64,000 nt of DNA from JBEEFP01 sp041166085 (GCA_041166085.1 JBEEFP010000089.1:96194-160193), one strand, 5' to 3'; shown: positions 7,418 through 16,334, counted from the stretch's first letter. Notes: generated by a model from the sequence alone, not told the origin. Program-made: numbers and translations.

Positions 7418-8602
7418 ATGGATCCGTTCGCACCGGGGCAACTCGGGCCGGTCACGCTGCCCAACCGGATCATCAAAGCTGCGACCTTCGAGGGGATGGC
7501 GCGTGGCGGGTTGGTCACCGACGCGCTGATCGACTTCCACCGGGCGGTGGCGGCGGGCGGCGCGGGGATGACGACCCTCGCCTACCTCGCGGTCTCCCCC
7601 GACGGCCAGGGCGCGCCGGCCGAGATCGTGCTTCGCCCCGAGGCCGCGCCGGGTCTGGCCCGGTTTGCCGACGCAGTGCACGCCGAGGGGGCCAAGGTGT
7701 CGGCCCAGATGGGCCACGCCGGTCCGGTGGCGGCGGGGGTGGGGCGCAAGGGTCTGGCGCCGTCGCGCACGTTCAGTCCCATGGCCATGCGTTTCACGCG
7801 GCCTGCGACCGACGGTGATCTCGAACGGGTGGTCCAGGACTTCGCCGCCGGTGCGCGCCTGCTCGCGGATGCCGGCTTCGACGCCGTCGAGGTGCACATG
7901 GGCCACGGCTACCTCGTCAGCGCCTTCATGAGTCCCAAGCTCAACCGCCGCACCGACGGATGGGGTGGTGACGTCGAGGGCCGCGCCCGACTGGCCCGTC
8001 GTGTCGCGAGCGCGGTGCGCGACGCGGTGGGCGGCCGCATGGCTGTGCTGGCCAAGCTCAACATGGCGGACGGCGTGCCCGGCGGGCTGTGGCTCGACGA
8101 CAGCGTGGAGATCGCGCGGCTGCTCGAGGCGGACGGCACGCTCGACGCGCTCGTGCTGACCGCGGGCAGCTCGTTCCAGAACCCCATGTTCCTGTTCCGC
8201 GGCGACGCTCCTGTGCGCGAGATGGCGGCGTCGTTCCCGCCGCCGATCAACATCGCCTTCCGTCTGTTGGGCAAGCGCTTCCTGCGCGAGTACCCCTTCG
8301 AGGAGGCGTACCTGTTGCCCTACGCGCGGCAGTTCCGTGCCGCCCTCGACATGCCCCTTGTGCTGCTCGGCGGCGTGAACCGGCTGTCGACGATCGAGCG
8401 GGCGCTCGCCGAGGGCTTCGCGTTCGTCGAGATGGGCCGTGCGCTGTTGCGCGAACCCGACCTGCCCCGCAGGATGCAGGAGAAGGCGACGACGGAGTCC
8501 TTGTGCATCCACTGCAACAAGTGCATGCCGACGATCTACGGAGGCACCCACTGCGTGCTCGTTCGCCCTGGCGAACGGCCGGGGCACCAGGTCGAAACCT
8601 GA
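7418..8602 (+). CDS. NADH:flavin oxidoreductase, old yellow enzyme family
   Basis: A 394-residue OYE-type TIM-barrel FMN protein. It opens with FAPGQLGPVTLPNRIIKAAT and contains SAQMGHAGPVA, FDAVEVHMGHGYLVSAFMSPKLNRRTD (the family HxxH-type substrate-anion region), and VLLGGVNRLSTIERALAEGFAFVEMGRALLREPDL for the phosphate-binding end. A C-terminal CIHCNKC cluster follows, seen in some larger 2,4-dienoyl-CoA-reductase-like members, but the FeS and NAD domains of those enzymes are absent. ATG 7418 follows the preceding gene by 17 bp. The natural substrate cannot be inferred. Confidence 0.85.
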   Translation: MDPFAPGQLGPVTLPNRIIKAATFEGMARGGLVTDALIDFHRAVAAGGAGMTTLAYLAVSPDGQGAPAEIVLRPEAAPGLARFADAVHAEGAKVSAQMGHAGPVAAGVGRKGLAPSRTFSPMAMRFTRPATDGDLERVVQDFAAGARLLADAGFDAVEVHMGHGYLVSAFMSPKLNRRTDGWGGDVEGRARLARRVASAVRDAVGGRMAVLAKLNMADGVPGGLWLDDSVEIARLLEADGTLDALVLTAGSSFQNPMFLFRGDAPVREMAASFPPPINIAFRLLGKRFLREYPFEEAYLLPYARQFRAALDMPLVLLGGVNRLSTIERALAEGFAFVEMGRALLREPDLPRRMQEKATTESLCIHCNKCMPTIYGGTHCVLVRPGERPGHQVET

Positions 8603-8603
8603 G

Positions 8604-8623
8604 CAGGGACGGGGCGGTCCCTG
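8604..8623. terminator. Short hairpin between the OYE gene and the ABC operon
   Basis: CAGGGAC (8604-8610), loop GGGGCG, GTCCCTG (8617-8623). It starts right after the stop codon at 8600-8602 and lacks a T tract. A weak terminator or attenuator is the simplest reading. Confidence 0.4.
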
Positions 8624-8637
8624 TCCGAAATATGTAG

Positions 8638-10083
8638 ATGGTGAATCGGCGCCTGGTGGTCCTCATGCTCGTGGCCATGCTCGTGGCGACCGCGTGCGGC
8701 AGCCGGTCGAGCCAGGCCCAGAAGCTGGAGGCCCTGCGGGGCGTGGCCGGCGCCGCCGGCGGCAGCGGCACCGGAAGCGGTGGCGACCAGAGCGCAGCCG
8801 CGGGCGCCGACCTCACCGGCGCGGCGTCGTCCAGCTCGGGAGGAGCCGCCGGGGGCGGTGCGACGGGCGGCGCTGCCGCGGCTGCATCGACGGGTGGGGC
8901 GAGCAAGACGGCAGCACCGGCGGGAGGCAACGGCGGGGCGACCGACGTCGGCGTCACCGGCAACTCGCTCACCGTTGCCAACGTGTCGATCCTCACCGGA
9001 CCGGTGCCCGGACTGTTCGCAGGCGCGTCCTACGGGACCGACGCGTTCCTCGCCTACCAGAACAGCCAGGGCGGTGTGTACGGACGCCAGCTCAAGTTGC
9101 TCACGGGTGACGACCAGTTCGACTGCGGCCACAACAAGGCTCTCACCGAGTCGTACCTCACCAAGGCCTTCGCCTTCGTCGGTTCCTTCTCGTTGTTCGA
9201 CAACTGCGCGGCCCAGGTGCTGACCGCCAACCCGACCGTGCCGGACGTGCACAACGCGTTGTCGGTCGACGCCCAGAAGGAACCGAACAACTTCAGCTCC
9301 CAGCCCCTCCGGCAGGGCGCGTCGACGGGTCCGCTCAACTACTTCAAGAGCAAGGCGCCGGGCGCGGTCTCGGCGGTCGGGACGCTCGTGGGCGACGTCC
9401 AATCGGCGCGCGACTCGTGGGTCGGCATCAGGGCGGCGGCCGAGTCGGTGGGGTACAAGATCCTCTACGAGCGCACGTACGCGCCGACCGAGACGGACTT
9501 CACCGCCGACATCGTCAAGATGCGCAACCAGGGCGTGAAGATGCTGCTGCTGGTGGCCATGGACGTGAAGGCGGCTGCACGCATCATGAAGGCGGCCGCG
9601 GGTCAGGGATGGAAGCCCGAGATCACGGCCTTCGGCGCGTCGGCCTACGACCCACAGCTCGTCCCGCTCGCGGGCGCGGCCGCGCTGGAGGGCGTGTGGA
9701 TCTACCTTCCCACCACGCTGTACCTCGGTGAGGACAAGTCGGTGAACAAGGAGACCGACCTCTTCCTGACCTGGCTCAAGCGCACGCACCCCAACGCGGC
9801 GCCCGACCTCTTCACCGTCTACGGCTGGGCGTCGGCGCGGCTGTTCGTGCAGGCCCTCCAGGCCGCGGGCCCCAAAGCGACGCGGGCGGGCGTCATCGGC
9901 GCCCTCAAGAACGTCCATCAGTTCGACGCCAACGGGCTGCTCGCGCTCGGCGATCCCGCGGCCAAGCAGCCGCCCAGCTGCTACATCATCGCCCGCATCA
10001 ACGGGGGCAACTACGCGCGCGTCGACGACCCGCCATCGTCCTACCGCTGCGACGGCGCGTACTTCCTGAAGCCGGGGGGATGA
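8638..10083 (+). CDS. ABC transporter substrate-binding lipoprotein, Liv/Peripla_BP_6 type
   Basis: A 481-residue lipoprotein with lipobox LVATAC (Cys20). After a Gly/Ala/Ser-rich linker of roughly 75 residues comes a type 1 periplasmic-binding fold: NSLTVANVSILTGPVPGLFAGASYGTDAFLAYQNSQGGVYGRQLKLL at the start, YERTYAPTETDFTADIVKMRNQGVKMLLLV in the middle. These are marks of branched-chain amino acid, amide or urea binding proteins. The fused permease-ATPase gene follows after 7 bp, so this is the binding component of that importer. The ligand is unknown. Confidence 0.9.
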   Translation: MVNRRLVVLMLVAMLVATACGSRSSQAQKLEALRGVAGAAGGSGTGSGGDQSAAAGADLTGAASSSSGGAAGGGATGGAAAAASTGGASKTAAPAGGNGGATDVGVTGNSLTVANVSILTGPVPGLFAGASYGTDAFLAYQNSQGGVYGRQLKLLTGDDQFDCGHNKALTESYLTKAFAFVGSFSLFDNCAAQVLTANPTVPDVHNALSVDAQKEPNNFSSQPLRQGASTGPLNYFKSKAPGAVSAVGTLVGDVQSARDSWVGIRAAAESVGYKILYERTYAPTETDFTADIVKMRNQGVKMLLLVAMDVKAAARIMKAAAGQGWKPEITAFGASAYDPQLVPLAGAAALEGVWIYLPTTLYLGEDKSVNKETDLFLTWLKRTHPNAAPDLFTVYGWASARLFVQALQAAGPKATRAGVIGALKNVHQFDANGLLALGDPAAKQPPSCYIIARINGGNYARVDDPPSSYRCDGAYFLKPGG

Positions 10084-10090
10084 CGACGCC

Positions 10091-12724
10091 GTGACGTCGT
10101 TCCTCGCCTTCACGGTGGTGGGCATCGTGGTGGGCTGCATCTACGCACTCACCGCGACGGGACTGGTCGTCACCTACATCACGTCGGGCATCTTCAACTT
10201 CGCCCACGGCGCCGTCGGCATGGTGTCGGCCTTCGTGTACTGGGAGCTCAGCGTCAACCGGGGCTGGCCGGTGCCGGTGGCCCTGGTGTTCGTGCTGCTG
10301 GTCTTCGCACCCGCGGTCGGGGCGTTGATCGACGTGGTGATCATGCGCAACCTGCACGACGCGTCCGAGGAGGTCCGCGTCATCGTGACCGTGGGCCTCA
10401 TGCTGTTCCTGATCGGCGTGGCCCAGTTCTTCTGGAAGGACGGCGTGCCCCGCGTCGTCCCCGAGTTCTTCGCCGGTCACAGCGTGAAGATCTTCAGCGT
10501 GGCGGTCAGCTACCACCAGATGATCGTCATCGCGGTGGCGATCGCGGTTGCGCTGGGCCTGCGCTTCTTCCTGTTCCGCACGCGGCCGGGCGTCGCCCTC
10601 CGCGGCGTCGTCGACGCGCCCGACCTCGCCGACCTGTTCGGCGTGCAGCCCGGCCGGGTGCGGGCCCTCGGCTGGGCCATCGGCTCGTCGCTGGCCGCGC
10701 TGGCAGGTGTGCTGCTCGCGCCCCTGGTGACGCTCGACATCCTCACCCTGACCCTGCTCGTGATCAACGGCTACGCGGCCGCCATCGTCGGACGGCTGCG
10801 CAGCCTCCCTCTCACCTTCGCCGGCGGCGTCGCCCTCGGCCTGCTCGAAGCGCATGCGGTGAGCGTGCTCCCCACCGACCTGCTCAACCGCATCCGGCCC
10901 ACCCTGCCGATCGTCTTCCTCTACGTGGCCCTGCTGGTGCTGCCCCAGAGCCGGCTACGAGCGGGACGGGTTGCGGCCCGGCCCACGGCGAAGCCGCCCA
11001 GCCTGCGCACCTCCGCCATCGGCGCGGGGGCCTTCGTCGTCATCGCCTGGATCGTGGCGTCCCAGCTGTCGGTCACGAACCTGTTCACCTTCGGTCGGGG
11101 CCTGGTGTTCGCCATCATCATGCTCTCGCTCGTGCTCCTCACCGGTTACGGCGGGCAGATCTCGTTGTGCCAGTTGACCTTTGCCGGCCTGGGCGCCTTC
11201 GCCATGGGCAAGGTCGCGGGCGGCGACTCCATCATCGGCCTCGTGGCTGCTCTCGGCCTGGCCGGGGCGGGCGGCGTCATCGCCGCCCTGCCCGCGTTCC
11301 GATTGCGCGGCCTGTACCTCGCCCTCATCACCTTCGCGTTCGCGGCAGCCATGCGCGCCATGTTCTTCAGCAGCAACACAGTGTTCGCCCAAGGCGGTGC
11401 CCTGCGCGTCGGTCGGCTCCGGCTCGGGCCGATCAGCTTCCAGAGCCACCGCAGCTTCGTCGTGCTCATCGCCATCGCCTTCGCGGGGTCGGCGGTCGCC
11501 GTGCTGGCCGTTCGCCGCGCGTCGCTGGGCCGTCGCCTGGCCGCGATGTCGGACAGTCAGGTCGCGTGCGCAACCATCGGCATGAGCCTCACCCGCACCA
11601 AGCTCATCGTCTTCACGTTGTCGGCTGCGCTGGCCGGGCTGGCGGGCGCGCTCTTCGGGGGCCTGCAGGGGTCGGTGGGCGTCAACGACTTCCAGGAGCT
11701 CAACAGCCTCGTGGTGCTCCTGCTGCTCGCCATCTGGGGCGCCGACTCGGTCATCGGCGCGCTGGCGGCCGGGCTGTCGTTCGCCTTCTTCCCCGTGCTG
11801 ACGACGTGGCTCGACGTGCGGAGCCTGCCGTACCTGCTCACCGGCTTCGCCGCCATCAGCATCGGGCGCAGTCCGGGCGGCACCGTGCGCGAGATCAGCG
11901 ACCGCGTCCGCCAGCTCCGGGGCCGACAGGCCGAGACCGAGGCGACGGCGACGCCGGCGACACCCGCGACCACGGTCCATCCGGCGCCCCTCGCCGCCAC
12001 CAACGGCCACCACCTCGTGACGCCCGCCCTCGAGGTGCGCGGGCTGCGGGCCGGCTACGGGCGCATCGAGGTGCTGCACGGCGTCGACCTGGTGGTGCCG
12101 CCCGCCACCGTCTATGCCCTGCTCGGACCCAATGGTGCGGGGAAGTCCACCCTGCTCAAGGTCATCAGCGGCGCCCTGCCCGCCAAGTCCGGCTGTGTGC
12201 ACGTGGCCGGCGTGCACGTGAACGGTGCTGCGCCCAACGGCCTTGCCCGACTCGGCGTCTGCACCATCCCCGAGGGCAGACCCGTGTTCGCCAACCTCAC
12301 CGTCGCCGAGAACCTGCGCATGATGACCTACCGCGACGGGACCACCGTCGCGGATGTCGAGGAGCGCACCTACCCGACGTTCCCGCGCCTGGCCGAGCGC
12401 CGCAACCAGCTGGCCGGCACCCTGTCGGGCGGCGAGCAGCAGATGCTGGCGCTGGCGCGCGCCGTCGCCACCGAGCCGGCCGTGCTGCTGCTCGACGAGA
12501 TCTCGATGGGCCTGGCGCCGATCATCGTGGGCCAGCTCTACGAGCGCGTCGCCGCATTGGCCGAGCAGGGCATCGCCATCCTCGTGGTCGAGCAGTTCGT
12601 GAACACCGCCATGTCGGTGGCCGATCTGGTGGGCGTCATGAGCCACGGCCGCATCGAGCGCGTGGGCGAGGGCATCGACGTGGTGGAAGACGTGTCGGCG
12701 GCCTACCTCGGGGCGGCCGGATGA
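10091..12724 (+). CDS. LivH-LivM-LivF fusion: ABC importer permeases and ATPase in one chain
   Basis: 877 residues combining three normally separate subunits. Residues 1-290 are a LivH-type permease (IYALTATGLVVTYITSGIFNFAHGA...), about 305-600 a LivM-type permease (LTGYGGQISLCQLTFAGLGAFAMG), and about 640-877 an ATPase with Walker A LLGPNGAGKST near 678, signature LSGGEQQ near 778 and Walker B AVLLLDE near 797. The ATPase reads as LivF type (IPEGRPVFANLTVAENL, VEQFVNTA). No separate LivG is encoded here, so the ATPase may homodimerise or pair with one encoded elsewhere. It starts at GTG 10091 and overlaps the next gene by 4 bp. Confidence 0.92.
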   Translation: MTSFLAFTVVGIVVGCIYALTATGLVVTYITSGIFNFAHGAVGMVSAFVYWELSVNRGWPVPVALVFVLLVFAPAVGALIDVVIMRNLHDASEEVRVIVTVGLMLFLIGVAQFFWKDGVPRVVPEFFAGHSVKIFSVAVSYHQMIVIAVAIAVALGLRFFLFRTRPGVALRGVVDAPDLADLFGVQPGRVRALGWAIGSSLAALAGVLLAPLVTLDILTLTLLVINGYAAAIVGRLRSLPLTFAGGVALGLLEAHAVSVLPTDLLNRIRPTLPIVFLYVALLVLPQSRLRAGRVAARPTAKPPSLRTSAIGAGAFVVIAWIVASQLSVTNLFTFGRGLVFAIIMLSLVLLTGYGGQISLCQLTFAGLGAFAMGKVAGGDSIIGLVAALGLAGAGGVIAALPAFRLRGLYLALITFAFAAAMRAMFFSSNTVFAQGGALRVGRLRLGPISFQSHRSFVVLIAIAFAGSAVAVLAVRRASLGRRLAAMSDSQVACATIGMSLTRTKLIVFTLSAALAGLAGALFGGLQGSVGVNDFQELNSLVVLLLLAIWGADSVIGALAAGLSFAFFPVLTTWLDVRSLPYLLTGFAAISIGRSPGGTVREISDRVRQLRGRQAETEATATPATPATTVHPAPLAATNGHHLVTPALEVRGLRAGYGRIEVLHGVDLVVPPATVYALLGPNGAGKSTLLKVISGALPAKSGCVHVAGVHVNGAAPNGLARLGVCTIPEGRPVFANLTVAENLRMMTYRDGTTVADVEERTYPTFPRLAERRNQLAGTLSGGEQQMLALARAVATEPAVLLLDEISMGLAPIIVGQLYERVAALAEQGIAILVVEQFVNTAMSVADLVGVMSHGRIERVGEGIDVVEDVSAAYLGAAG

Positions 12725-14049
12725 GGAGCCGTCTCGTCGTCGTCGTCCTCGGTCTCGTCGTCACCGCCGCGGTGTCCGTCGGCGTGGCCGTCAACGCCAA
12801 CGCGCAGACCGACAGTGGCGGGTTCGGCAGCTTCTCGCTTGTCGCAACCGCGCCGGGGTTCGAGGCGACGGAGGACGAGCCCAGTGCCAACGCCCACCCG
12901 GAGGGTCACGGGGCCATGCCCGAGACGTCGACCCTGCTCGCCAACGGGTTCGGCTACGGCCTGGCCGCCATGGTGTGGCCAGGCGCGACCGCGGCCAACG
13001 GCGGCGCCCTGTTGGGGCTGCTGGTGCCGAGCAAGGTCCCGAACACCGATGTCCCTGTCCCGGACGCCATCGGCCAGACCGTGTCGCCCGTCGCCCCGGC
13101 GGCCAACTACCCGGTGAAGGCGGAGGCGCGTTCCGGTACCGCGCCCGACGCGTCGTACACCCAGTTCCCGGGCGTCACCATGGTCGCCCACGCGGATGAC
13201 GCCCACGTCACCGGCGAGGCGTCGGTGCAGCGGGCCGAGCAGTCGGGGATGGCCAGCTACGGCAACGTGCGCTCGAGCAGCGAGAGCGCGCTGTCCGGCT
13301 CAGTCGGACGGGCCACCGCCACCAGCTCGGCCGACGACGTCGACCTCGGCGGCGTGATCAAGATCAAGTCCGTCACCAGCACGGCCACCGCGCAGACCGA
13401 CGGCAAGACGTCCTCCGGCGCGGGCGGCACCGTCGTCCAGGGCATGACCATCGCCGACCAGAAGGCCTACGTCGACGACCAAGGTGTGCACATCGGCGAG
13501 CAGGGTCAGCCCGCCAACGCAGTGGCCAACCAGGTTGCAGCGCAGGCGCTGACCGGTGCGGGGATGCAGATCTATGTGAGCCAGCCCAGGCTCGAGCAGA
13601 ACGGCGGGACGGCGACCTACGACGCCGGCTCCCTCTTCGTCTTCTGGAAGCCGCCCAACAACGACAGCGGCAACGTGTTCACCATGACCTTCGGTGGCGC
13701 ACGCGTGGCCGTCACCGCCGGTGAGGGATTCGGCGCCACCGTGGCGGGCGAGAGCGTCGACACCGTCGACTCGAGCGGCGACCTGGTGCCGGCACCCGAC
13801 CTTGCCGTGGCCGATCTCCCGGTCGACGCGCCGACCGCCCTCGGCGCCACCGCGCCGAGCGCGGCGCCGACCATCGGCACGCCGACACCCGCCGGCTTCA
13901 GCCTGGCCAGGACCTTCGGCGGCTTCGCCTGGGGCTGGCTCGTCCTCGCCCTCGCGCTGGTGGCTCTCGCCGGGTCAGCGAGCCGCAAGCTGCTGGGCGA
14001 CCTCCTCGACGGCCCCGCCGCCGACTGTCCATTGGAGCGCGATCGATGA
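12721..14049 (+). CDS. Secreted, C-terminally membrane-anchored protein of unknown function
   Basis: 442 residues: a signal peptide to about residue 28, a long Ser/Thr/Ala/Asp-rich, probably beta-rich ectodomain, a Pro/Thr/Ala linker near 370-400, and a C-terminal helix (GWLVLALALVALAGSA) with a short basic/acidic tail. No family is recognised. A region at about residues 240-300 (VVQGMTIADQKAYVDDQGVHIGEQGQPANAV) looks like a compact folded module. ATG 12721 overlaps the transporter stop and its own stop overlaps the next ATG, so the four genes 8638-14606 form one coupled operon. It may be an accessory surface protein of the importer. Confidence 0.75.
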   Translation: MRSRLVVVVLGLVVTAAVSVGVAVNANAQTDSGGFGSFSLVATAPGFEATEDEPSANAHPEGHGAMPETSTLLANGFGYGLAAMVWPGATAANGGALLGLLVPSKVPNTDVPVPDAIGQTVSPVAPAANYPVKAEARSGTAPDASYTQFPGVTMVAHADDAHVTGEASVQRAEQSGMASYGNVRSSSESALSGSVGRATATSSADDVDLGGVIKIKSVTSTATAQTDGKTSSGAGGTVVQGMTIADQKAYVDDQGVHIGEQGQPANAVANQVAAQALTGAGMQIYVSQPRLEQNGGTATYDAGSLFVFWKPPNNDSGNVFTMTFGGARVAVTAGEGFGATVAGESVDTVDSSGDLVPAPDLAVADLPVDAPTALGATAPSAAPTIGTPTPAGFSLARTFGGFAWGWLVLALALVALAGSASRKLLGDLLDGPAADCPLERDR

Positions 14050-14606
14050 CGACACCCGAGTTGACGTTGACCGAGGGCGTGCCCGATGACGTGGCAGCCG
14101 GTCAGCAACGGCTGGCGGCGGGGTTGCGCCGAGTGCGACGGGCGACGGGCGGTGTCGCCACCGAGCGGTGGCTGGCAGTCGCCGGCGGTGTGCTCATGCC
14201 TCTCGGCGTGTTGCTCGTGCTCGCGGGCTGGTACGGCGCGGCCCACACCACGCGACTGTTCGAGGAGATCCCGTACCTCATCTCGGGCGGCATGCTCGGC
14301 ATCGTCCTGGCCGCCATCGGCGCGTCGCTCTACTTCGGCTACTGGCTGACGCGGCTGGTGAGCCATGCGCGCGAGCTGGTGGACGGGATGGCTCGCATCG
14401 AGCGCCGCCTCGAGGCGCTGGCGCCCGGCGAGGTCGGGGCCGACACCGGCCGGTTGGTTGCGACCCGCGAGGGCGCCCTGTTCCATCGCGCCGACTGCTC
14501 GGTGGTGGCGAACCGGCCCGCGTCCGAGCTGCGCACCGTCAAGCTCCCCGCCGCCGGGCTGTCGCCGTGCAAGCTCTGCGCGCCGCTGGCCGGCAGCGGC
14601 GCCTGA
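14046..14606 (+). CDS. Two-helix membrane protein with an HxxxC...CxxC site
   Basis: 186 residues with membrane helices at about 43-64 and 76-100, a short coiled segment, and a C-terminal soluble module: His147, Cys151, Cys175 and Cys178 in HRADC...LSPCKLCAP. That spacing resembles small zinc modules of the Ada-type tail found after many nucleases (YHRxxC...GYxPCKxC). It may be a zinc site or redox pair on the membrane surface. It overlaps the preceding gene by 4 bp, and a long hairpin (14616-14658) follows, so it is the last gene of the transporter operon. Confidence 0.7.
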   Translation: MTTPELTLTEGVPDDVAAGQQRLAAGLRRVRRATGGVATERWLAVAGGVLMPLGVLLVLAGWYGAAHTTRLFEEIPYLISGGMLGIVLAAIGASLYFGYWLTRLVSHARELVDGMARIERRLEALAPGEVGADTGRLVATREGALFHRADCSVVANRPASELRTVKLPAAGLSPCKLCAPLAGSGA

Positions 14607-14615
14607 CCGGCCGAA

Positions 14616-14658
14616 CTCGAGGCAATGACTTGCGGATTCCGTAAGTCATTGCCTCGAG
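14616..14658. terminator. Inverted repeat B (16-bp arms), likely terminator
   Basis: Arms 14616-14631 (CTCGAGGCAATGACTT) and 14643-14658 are perfect complements with an 11-base loop. It lies 10 bp after the stop of the transporter operon. There is no T tract, as is common in actinobacterial terminators. The CTCGAGG edge resembles repeats at 2271 and 32208. Confidence 0.75.
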
Positions 14659-14711
14659 AACGGGGCCGCGGCGGGAATCCTGAGCAGCCGGGTCGGGTTT
14701 AACATGACGAC

Positions 14712-15212
14712 ATGGTCCGCGTGCGATCGCTCCTTACGTTCCCCGACCCCGTCAACGAGGTCTCGGCCCGCCTCGTGGCGGGCGCGGTCGTCCTGTTGGC
14801 GCTGGCCACGATCGTGTTCGACCAGCCCCTGCTCACCCTCGCGCTGGCCTATGGGTTCCTGGCGAGGGTGCTCACCGGTCCGAAGCTGAGCCCGCTCGGC
14901 CAGGTTGTCACCCGGGTCGTGACGCCCCGGCTCGGGGTGGCGCCCAAGTACGTGCCGGGGCCACCCAAGCGCTTCGCCCAGGGGATCGGCGCCGCCTTCT
15001 CGGTGACGGCAGCCGTGCTCGCCCTCGGCTTCGGCCAGCGGGGCGCTGCGTACGTCGTGCTGGGCCTGCTGGTCGTGGCTGCGACCCTCGAGTCGGTCTT
15101 CGCCCTCTGCCTCGGCTGCAAGGCCTTCGGCGTGCTCATGCGCCTCGGCGTGATCTCCGACGAGGTCTGCGAGCGCTGCAACGACATCTGGGCCGGTCGT
15201 ACCACCGCCTGA
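14712..15212 (+). CDS. DUF4395 family membrane protein
   Basis: 166 residues with four predicted membrane segments and the DUF4395 C-terminal pattern CLGCKAFGVLMRLGVIS...CERC, where paired cysteines are conserved. DUF4395 proteins are often found near thiol-redox or sulfur genes; their role is not settled. It opens with a typical LTFPDPVNEVSARLVAG. It is followed after 36 bp by the desaturase gene, with the palindromic operator lying in the gap, so the desaturase can have its own control. Confidence 0.85.
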   Translation: MVRVRSLLTFPDPVNEVSARLVAGAVVLLALATIVFDQPLLTLALAYGFLARVLTGPKLSPLGQVVTRVVTPRLGVAPKYVPGPPKRFAQGIGAAFSVTAAVLALGFGQRGAAYVVLGLLVVAATLESVFALCLGCKAFGVLMRLGVISDEVCERCNDIWAGRTTA

Positions 15213-15219
15213 TCGACAA

Positions 15220-15239
15220 CCTACCTACCAGTAGGTAGG
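15220..15239. promoter_or_regulatory. Palindromic operator, TetR-like, in front of the desaturase
   Basis: CCTACCTAC-CA-GTAGGTAGG: perfect 9-base arms around 2 bases, ending 9 bp before ATG 15249. Its size, symmetry and CCTACC/GGTAGG content are like operators of TetR-family lipid regulators. The regulator is not encoded in this window. Its closeness to the start codon suggests repression by blocking initiation, or a very short leader. Confidence 0.65.
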
Positions 15240-15248
15240 GTAGGGGGC

Positions 15249-16328
15249 ATGACGACCGACACCACCGTCGAGATCGAGCCGGGCGAGTCCGCCCCGGCCG
15301 GATCGCTCCTGCCCGTTCTTCGGGTCATTCCCCCCGAGGCCTACGAGAACCCCACGTGGAAGGGCCTCGCCTACTTCGCGCGTGACGTCGTGTTGTACGG
15401 GCTGTGTGTCGCCGCACTCGTGGCGTTCTCCAACCCGCTCGTCGTCGTGGCGCTGTGGTTCGCCACCGGCCTCACCATGACCGCGCTCTTCGTCGTCGGC
15501 CACGACTGCGCCCACCAGGCGCTGTTCAAGTCGCGGCGCCTCAACGACACCATCGGGCGCATCGCCATGCTGCCCAGCTGGCACGTGTACGAGGGCTGGG
15601 TGCTCGGCCACAACCGCGTGCACCATCAGTTCACGGTGCGCGAGGGCTACGACTTCGTGTGGCACCCGTACACGCCGCAGCAGTACACGGCGATGTCGCC
15701 GATGGCCCGCCTGCGCCACCGGTTCGAGTGGTCGTTCCTCGGTGCCGGGTCGTACTACATGCGCGAGGTGTGGTGGCACAAGATGATGGTCGGCGCGCCG
15801 CCCAAGCGGTTCGCGTCCGCCATTCGCAAGGACCGAGCTCTCGTCGTCGGCGCGGTCGCCGCCGCGGCGGTCGCGTTGGTCGTCACCGGTCTGGCGGGCG
15901 GCGGCTCCGTGCTCGGCGCGGCGTGGCTCGTCGCACGCGTGCTCGTCATTCCGTTCTTCATCTTCAACTTCGCCATCGGATCACTGGTGCACGTGCATCA
16001 CGTGCAGCCGGACATCCGGTGGTGGAAGCGCCGGGACTGGACCAAGTTCGCGGCGCAGGTCGAGGGAACCACCGTGCTGCGCACGCCCAAGTGGCTCGAC
16101 TTCTTCTTCCACCAGATCATGATCCATGTGCCGCATCACGTGGACTCGCGCATCCCGATGTACAACCTCGAGCTGGCGGCCGCGGCCATCGAGGAGGCGT
16201 TCCCCGGGACCGTGCACGACGAGCCGTTGCGCTTCCGCGACTTCATCACCAACACGCGCCAGTGCAAGCTCTACGACTTCGAGCAGGGCCGCTGGTTCAC
16301 CTACCGCGAGGCCCGCGCCGCGGCCTGA
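15249..16328 (+). CDS. Membrane fatty acid desaturase
   Basis: 359 residues. It has the three histidine boxes of membrane di-iron desaturases: HDCAH at 85-89, HNRVHH at 121-126 and HVPHH at 293-297, plus an extra VHVHH near 240. Hydrophobic segments lie before the first box and between the second and third. HVDSRIPMYNLELAAAAIEEAFPG after the third box is typical of omega-6/Delta-12 type enzymes. It would insert a double bond into acyl chains of membrane lipids, using electrons from ferredoxin or a similar donor. Expression is probably governed by the operator at 15220. It is convergent with the hydrolase, 6 bp apart. Confidence 0.9.
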   Translation: MTTDTTVEIEPGESAPAGSLLPVLRVIPPEAYENPTWKGLAYFARDVVLYGLCVAALVAFSNPLVVVALWFATGLTMTALFVVGHDCAHQALFKSRRLNDTIGRIAMLPSWHVYEGWVLGHNRVHHQFTVREGYDFVWHPYTPQQYTAMSPMARLRHRFEWSFLGAGSYYMREVWWHKMMVGAPPKRFASAIRKDRALVVGAVAAAAVALVVTGLAGGGSVLGAAWLVARVLVIPFFIFNFAIGSLVHVHHVQPDIRWWKRRDWTKFAAQVEGTTVLRTPKWLDFFFHQIMIHVPHHVDSRIPMYNLELAAAAIEEAFPGTVHDEPLRFRDFITNTRQCKLYDFEQGRWFTYREARAAA

Positions 16329-16334
16329 CCCCTT

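Noticed and set aside
8716..8950. Gly/Ala/Ser-rich low-complexity stretch as a possible PE/PGRS-like domain
   Set aside because: It lies directly after a lipobox and before a type 1 binding domain, so it is a flexible lipoprotein linker.
11167..14049. A 960-codon forward frame running through the permease fusion gene
   Set aside because: The first 518 codons are the out-of-frame shadow of the fusion gene; the real gene starts at ATG 12721 with a signal peptide.
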